Assembly: GCF_051521505.1 (NCBI RefSeq)
Contig: NZ_CP150356.1
Coordinates: 2,232,001 to 2,296,000 of the forward strand
Reading direction: 5' to 3'
Length of the DNA: 64,000 bases
DNA from: Sorangium sp025924095
Lineage (GTDB): Bacteria; Myxococcota_A; Polyangia; Polyangiales; Polyangiaceae
Below, piece by piece: positions 61,007 through 64,000 of this stretch. The translations under genes and the position numbers were made by a program. How positions within the stretch are numbered: the stretch's first letter is position 1; every line of letters starts with the position of its first letter. The notes beneath the pieces are model-generated. The model worked only from the letters and a program-made list of their open reading frames with translations, did not search any database and had not been told where the DNA came from.

Positions 61007-63820
61007 ATGCGAAGCCACTCGATCCGCCGCTCTCTCGCCGCTCTCCTCGTCGCCGCCGCCTGCGCGGCCCAGGCTCCTGTGTCCGCCGAGCCGCCTCCCT
61101 CGCTCGCGCGCGCGGAGGCGCTCCTCGCGCAAGGCGACCACGCGGGCGCCGAGAAGGTCGTCCTCGCTCTCCAGGGCGGGACGGAGCGCGCCGGGGCGCT
61201 GCTCACGAAGGCGCGGATCGAGCTGCTCACCGGCCGTTACGACGACGCGGCGAAGACGGCGAAGGCGGCCGCCGCGCTCGGCAAGGAGGCGAAGATCGCC
61301 GCCGCGCCGCTCCGGGTCGAGGCGCTCGCGCGCCGCGGGAAGATGGCCGAGGCGATCGCGGCGGCGCGCGAGGTCGAGCGGGAGGACGAGGCCCGCCGCG
61401 CGCGGCTCCTGCTCGGCGAGCTCCTGATCCGATCGGGCAAGCGCGGCGAGGCGCGCGCGCCGCTGATGACGATCATCGACGACTACAACGACGACAAGAT
61501 CACCGCGGACGACGCGGAGGGGCTGTCGCTGGTCGGGCGCGCGGCGCACCTGCTCCGGAGCGCGCGCGACGCGAACGACGCGTTCAACGCGGCCGAGAAG
61601 GTCGGGGGCAAGCAGCGGGTCGAGACGTTGCTCTGGCGGGCCGAGCTGTTCCTCGACAAGTACGACCCTGGCCACGCCGGGCAGGTGCTGAAGGAGGCGC
61701 TCAAGCTCGCCCCGAAGGACCCGGTGGCCCGCGTCGCGATGGCGCGGGTCAAGCTCGACAGCGCGCTGGACTTCGGCGGCGCCGACAGCGAGATCGCGCA
61801 GGCGCTCTCGGTGAACCCGAACCTCGCGCAGGCCTATTTCGTGCGCGCCGGGCTCGCGCTTCGCGACATGGACATCGGCGCCGCGGACGCCGCCGCGGAC
61901 CGCGGGCTCAAGGTGAACCCGAGCGACCTGGAGCTGCTCTCGATCAAGGCGGCGGGCCGCTTCCTCGCCGACGACGCGGCTGGCTTCGAGGCCCTCAAGG
62001 CGAAGGTGCTCGGCCTGAACCCGGAGTTCTCGCGGTTCTTCCAGATCGTCGGCGAGTTCGCGGAGTGGGAGCACCGCTACGACGACATCGTCAAGATGAT
62101 GGGGGAGGCCGCGCAGGTCGATCCGAACGACGCGAAGGCGTACGCCACGCTCGGGCTGAACCTGATCCGCGCCGGCGACGAGAAGGGCGGCCTCCAGGCG
62201 CTCCAGAAGGCGTGGGACAAGGACCGCTTCAACGTGCGGGTCTTCAACACGCTGAACCTCTTCGAGAAGGACATCGCCACCCAGTACGTGACCGTGGAGG
62301 GACAGACGTTCCGCGTCCGCTACCACAAGCAAGAGCGGGCGATCCTGGAGCGGTACGTGCCGCGGATGCTCGAGGAGGCCTGGGGCTCGATGGTGAAGCG
62401 CTACGGCTTCACGCCGAAGGTGCCGGTCTCGATCGAGCTCTACGCGTCGACGGAGAACTTCAGCGTCAGGACGAGCGGCCTGCCCAACGTGGGCATCCAG
62501 GGCGTCTGCTTCGGCCAGACGCTCGCCGCGCTGAGCCCGGCGGCGGCGGAGTTCAACTGGGGGAACGTGCTGTGGCACGAGCTCGGGCACGTCTTCGCGA
62601 TCCAGCTCTCGAAGAACCACGTCCCGCGCTGGTTCACCGAGGGGCTCAGCGAGTACGAGACGATCGTGCGGCGGCCGGAGTGGCACCGCGAGGAGGATCC
62701 GGCGCTGTTCGCCGCCCTGAAGGGCGGGAGGATCCCGGGGGTCGAGGGGTTCAACCGGGCCTTCACGCACGTCGACGACATCGAGGACGTGACGATGGCC
62801 TACTTCGCGGCGAGCCAGATCGTGGTCTTCATGGTCGAGGAGTTCGGCTTCCCGAAGGTCGTGTCGATGCTGCCCCGGTGGGCCGCGGGCAAGCGGACGC
62901 CGGACGTCGTGAAGGAGTCGCTCGGCATCGGCGCCGAGGAGCTGGATCGGCGCTTCCGCGCGTGGCTGGAGCCCCGCCTCGGGCGCTACGAGAAGCAGTA
63001 CGTCCCCGACCTGCAGGCGCCGCCGCTCGACGAGGCGCGCAAGGCAGCGGCGCGCGCGCCGAAGGACGCGAAGCGGCTCGTCGAGCTCGCGCTGGCGCTG
63101 GAGAAGGACGGGCAGCGACAGGAGGCGGAGGCGGTGCTCGCCGAGGCGCTCCGGGTGGACCCGAAGCAGCCCGACGCGAGCTACCTCAAGGTGCGCGCGG
63201 CGTTCGGCGAGAAGAAGCCCGACGAGGCGGCGAGGCTGCTGAGCAAGATGATCGCCGACGGCCACGACGGCTACGTCGTGCGGATGAAGCTGGCCGATCT
63301 CGCCGAGCTGAGGAAGGACGCGGCGAGGATGAAGGCGAACCTCGAGGCGGCGTCGCGCCTGGATCCCACGCAGGCCGAGCCGCTCCAGGGCCTCTGCGAT
63401 CTCGCGCGCCGGCAGAAGGACGCGGCGGGCGAGCTCTCGGCGCTGCGCCGGCTCGCGCTCCTCGATCAGCACGATCGCCGGGTCTGGCGTCGGCTCCTCC
63501 GGCTGCTCGTGGAGCGCGGCGCGTGGGAGGAGGCGCGCAAGGTCGGCGAGAGCGCGATCTACGTCGACGTGGCGAACCCGGAGATCCACCGGCTCTATGC
63601 GCGGGCGCTGGCGCGCACGGGGCGGCATGTCTCGGCGGTCTACGAGCTGAACAGCGCGCTCCTGTCCGGGCCGAAGGCCGGCGACGCGGCCGAGATCTAC
63701 GGGGAGCTCGCCAAGGCGTACGCGAAGATGAAGCGGGACGACTACGCGAAGCAGGCGCTGGAGTATCAGAAGGCGATGAGGGGCGCGTCGCCGCCCGCGC
63801 CGCGGGCGATGCCGGATTGA
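61007..63820 (+). CDS. Large TPR protein with an embedded gluzincin (peptidase MA-like) domain
   Basis: A 937-residue secreted or periplasmic protein; the ATG at 61007 gives a clear signal peptide (MRSHSIRRSLAALLVAAACA). About residues 30-430 are TPR repeats. A metallopeptidase domain follows, with HELGH at 524-528 and the third ligand Glu about 545 in WFTEGLSEYE, the gluzincin arrangement of the peptidase MA family. Further TPR repeats fill the C-terminal third (about 660-930). No membrane helix is seen apart from the signal. Substrate is unknown; it may process an envelope protein held by the TPR arms. Confidence 0.85.
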   Translation: MRSHSIRRSLAALLVAAACAAQAPVSAEPPPSLARAEALLAQGDHAGAEKVVLALQGGTERAGALLTKARIELLTGRYDDAAKTAKAAAALGKEAKIAAAPLRVEALARRGKMAEAIAAAREVEREDEARRARLLLGELLIRSGKRGEARAPLMTIIDDYNDDKITADDAEGLSLVGRAAHLLRSARDANDAFNAAEKVGGKQRVETLLWRAELFLDKYDPGHAGQVLKEALKLAPKDPVARVAMARVKLDSALDFGGADSEIAQALSVNPNLAQAYFVRAGLALRDMDIGAADAAADRGLKVNPSDLELLSIKAAGRFLADDAAGFEALKAKVLGLNPEFSRFFQIVGEFAEWEHRYDDIVKMMGEAAQVDPNDAKAYATLGLNLIRAGDEKGGLQALQKAWDKDRFNVRVFNTLNLFEKDIATQYVTVEGQTFRVRYHKQERAILERYVPRMLEEAWGSMVKRYGFTPKVPVSIELYASTENFSVRTSGLPNVGIQGVCFGQTLAALSPAAAEFNWGNVLWHELGHVFAIQLSKNHVPRWFTEGLSEYETIVRRPEWHREEDPALFAALKGGRIPGVEGFNRAFTHVDDIEDVTMAYFAASQIVVFMVEEFGFPKVVSMLPRWAAGKRTPDVVKESLGIGAEELDRRFRAWLEPRLGRYEKQYVPDLQAPPLDEARKAAARAPKDAKRLVELALALEKDGQRQEAEAVLAEALRVDPKQPDASYLKVRAAFGEKKPDEAARLLSKMIADGHDGYVVRMKLADLAELRKDAARMKANLEAASRLDPTQAEPLQGLCDLARRQKDAAGELSALRRLALLDQHDRRVWRRLLRLLVERGAWEEARKVGESAIYVDVANPEIHRLYARALARTGRHVSAVYELNSALLSGPKAGDAAEIYGELAKAYAKMKRDDYAKQALEYQKAMRGASPPAPRAMPD

Positions 63821-63920
63821 GGTGATCGACAGCGCGGCCGTCGCGCTGCTGAGACCTGGGGGGCAGCTGGGAGCCCTCGGCGGACCGGAAACGGTCTCGT
63901 CTGCCGTGTAGCCGCCCCGC

Positions 63921-64000
63921 CTACTCGTCCTCGGCCTCTCCCTTGTCCCCGCGCAACCCGAGCGCCTTGCACTTCTTGTAGAGGTGGCTCCGCTCGAGCC
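63921..64000 (-). CDS. C-terminal end of an NtrC-family regulator (partial)
   Basis: Only the last 25 codons are visible, reading LERSHLYKKCKALGLRGD and an acidic tail to the TAG at 63921-63923. This is the recognition-helix end of the Fis-type domain in sigma-54 activators of the NtrC/NtrX kind. The rest lies outside the window. Confidence 0.75.
   Translation of the reverse strand, partial: LERSHLYKKCKALGLRGDKGEAEDE

Overview
The window is a very GC-rich, gene-dense chromosomal segment from a myxobacterium, most likely Sorangium or a close Polyangiaceae relative. This is inferred from the protein repertoire and base composition, not from a database match. Supporting signs are a GltJ/AgmX-like zinc-ribbon/GYF/TonB-like gliding-type protein, several sigma-54 activator-type regulators, many Ala/Pro-rich lipoproteins and TPR proteins, and frequent GTG starts with ATGA/GTGA overlaps. 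I saw no rRNA, tRNA, insertion sequence, prophage or CRISPR array.

Layout. 1-4,030: an HtrA-like lipoprotein protease (cut by the left edge), a DUF885 metallo-hydrolase, a YkgJ-type cysteine-cluster protein and a DUF697-like membrane protein. 4,238-9,994: a tightly overlapped run of prfB (with an intact programmed +1 frameshift site), lysS, a LolC/E-type permease with an unusual extra membrane domain, and its LolD ATPase. 9,983-14,221 (minus strand): GMC oxidoreductase, an AstA-like arginine N-succinyltransferase and an AroE-like dehydrogenase with a degenerate substrate motif. 14,194-19,929: signal peptidase I, FtsH, two lipoproteins, a small unknown protein with a group-3-like sigma factor, and an SDR. 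20,123-21,005: a Bfd/bacterioferritin iron-storage pair behind a palindromic operator. 21,202-23,380: an NtrC-family activator, a long regulatory spacer with a good sigma-54 promoter, and a stand-alone receiver. 23,390-25,653: queA-tgt (queuosine). 25,980-30,250: a GspE-N/receiver/TPR fusion, the GltJ-like protein and a B12-binding protein.

30,617-46,608 is a complete-looking dcw cell-division and cell-wall cluster: mraZ-rsmH-ftsL-ftsI-murE-mraY-murD-ftsW-murG-murC-ftsQ-ftsA-ftsZ. Almost every junction overlaps, which implies one coupled transcript up to ftsQ. murF, murB and ddl are absent from their usual places. ftsZ is set apart by a 245-base leader with hairpins. 

After dnaJ, 48,002-52,999 on the minus strand holds a PrsW-like membrane protease, an envelope protein, a YacG-like zinc protein, an HtrA/Deg protease and a TonB-like protein, with a 19-base minisatellite between the last two. 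53,125-57,212 holds tsaB, a Crp/Fnr regulator, a PilF/Tgl-like TPR lipoprotein, a RodZ-like HTH membrane protein and recO. The right end has a metallophosphoesterase, an NTF2-like protein, ferrochelatase, an SDR, a large TPR-gluzincin peptidase and the last codons of another NtrC-family regulator.

Most of the window is housekeeping. The least ordinary items are the fused LolC permease, the AroE motif change, the GspE-N/receiver/TPR fusion beside the GltJ-like gene, the sigma-54 control region at 22.8-23.0 kb, the ftsA-ftsZ leader, and the TPR-peptidase.
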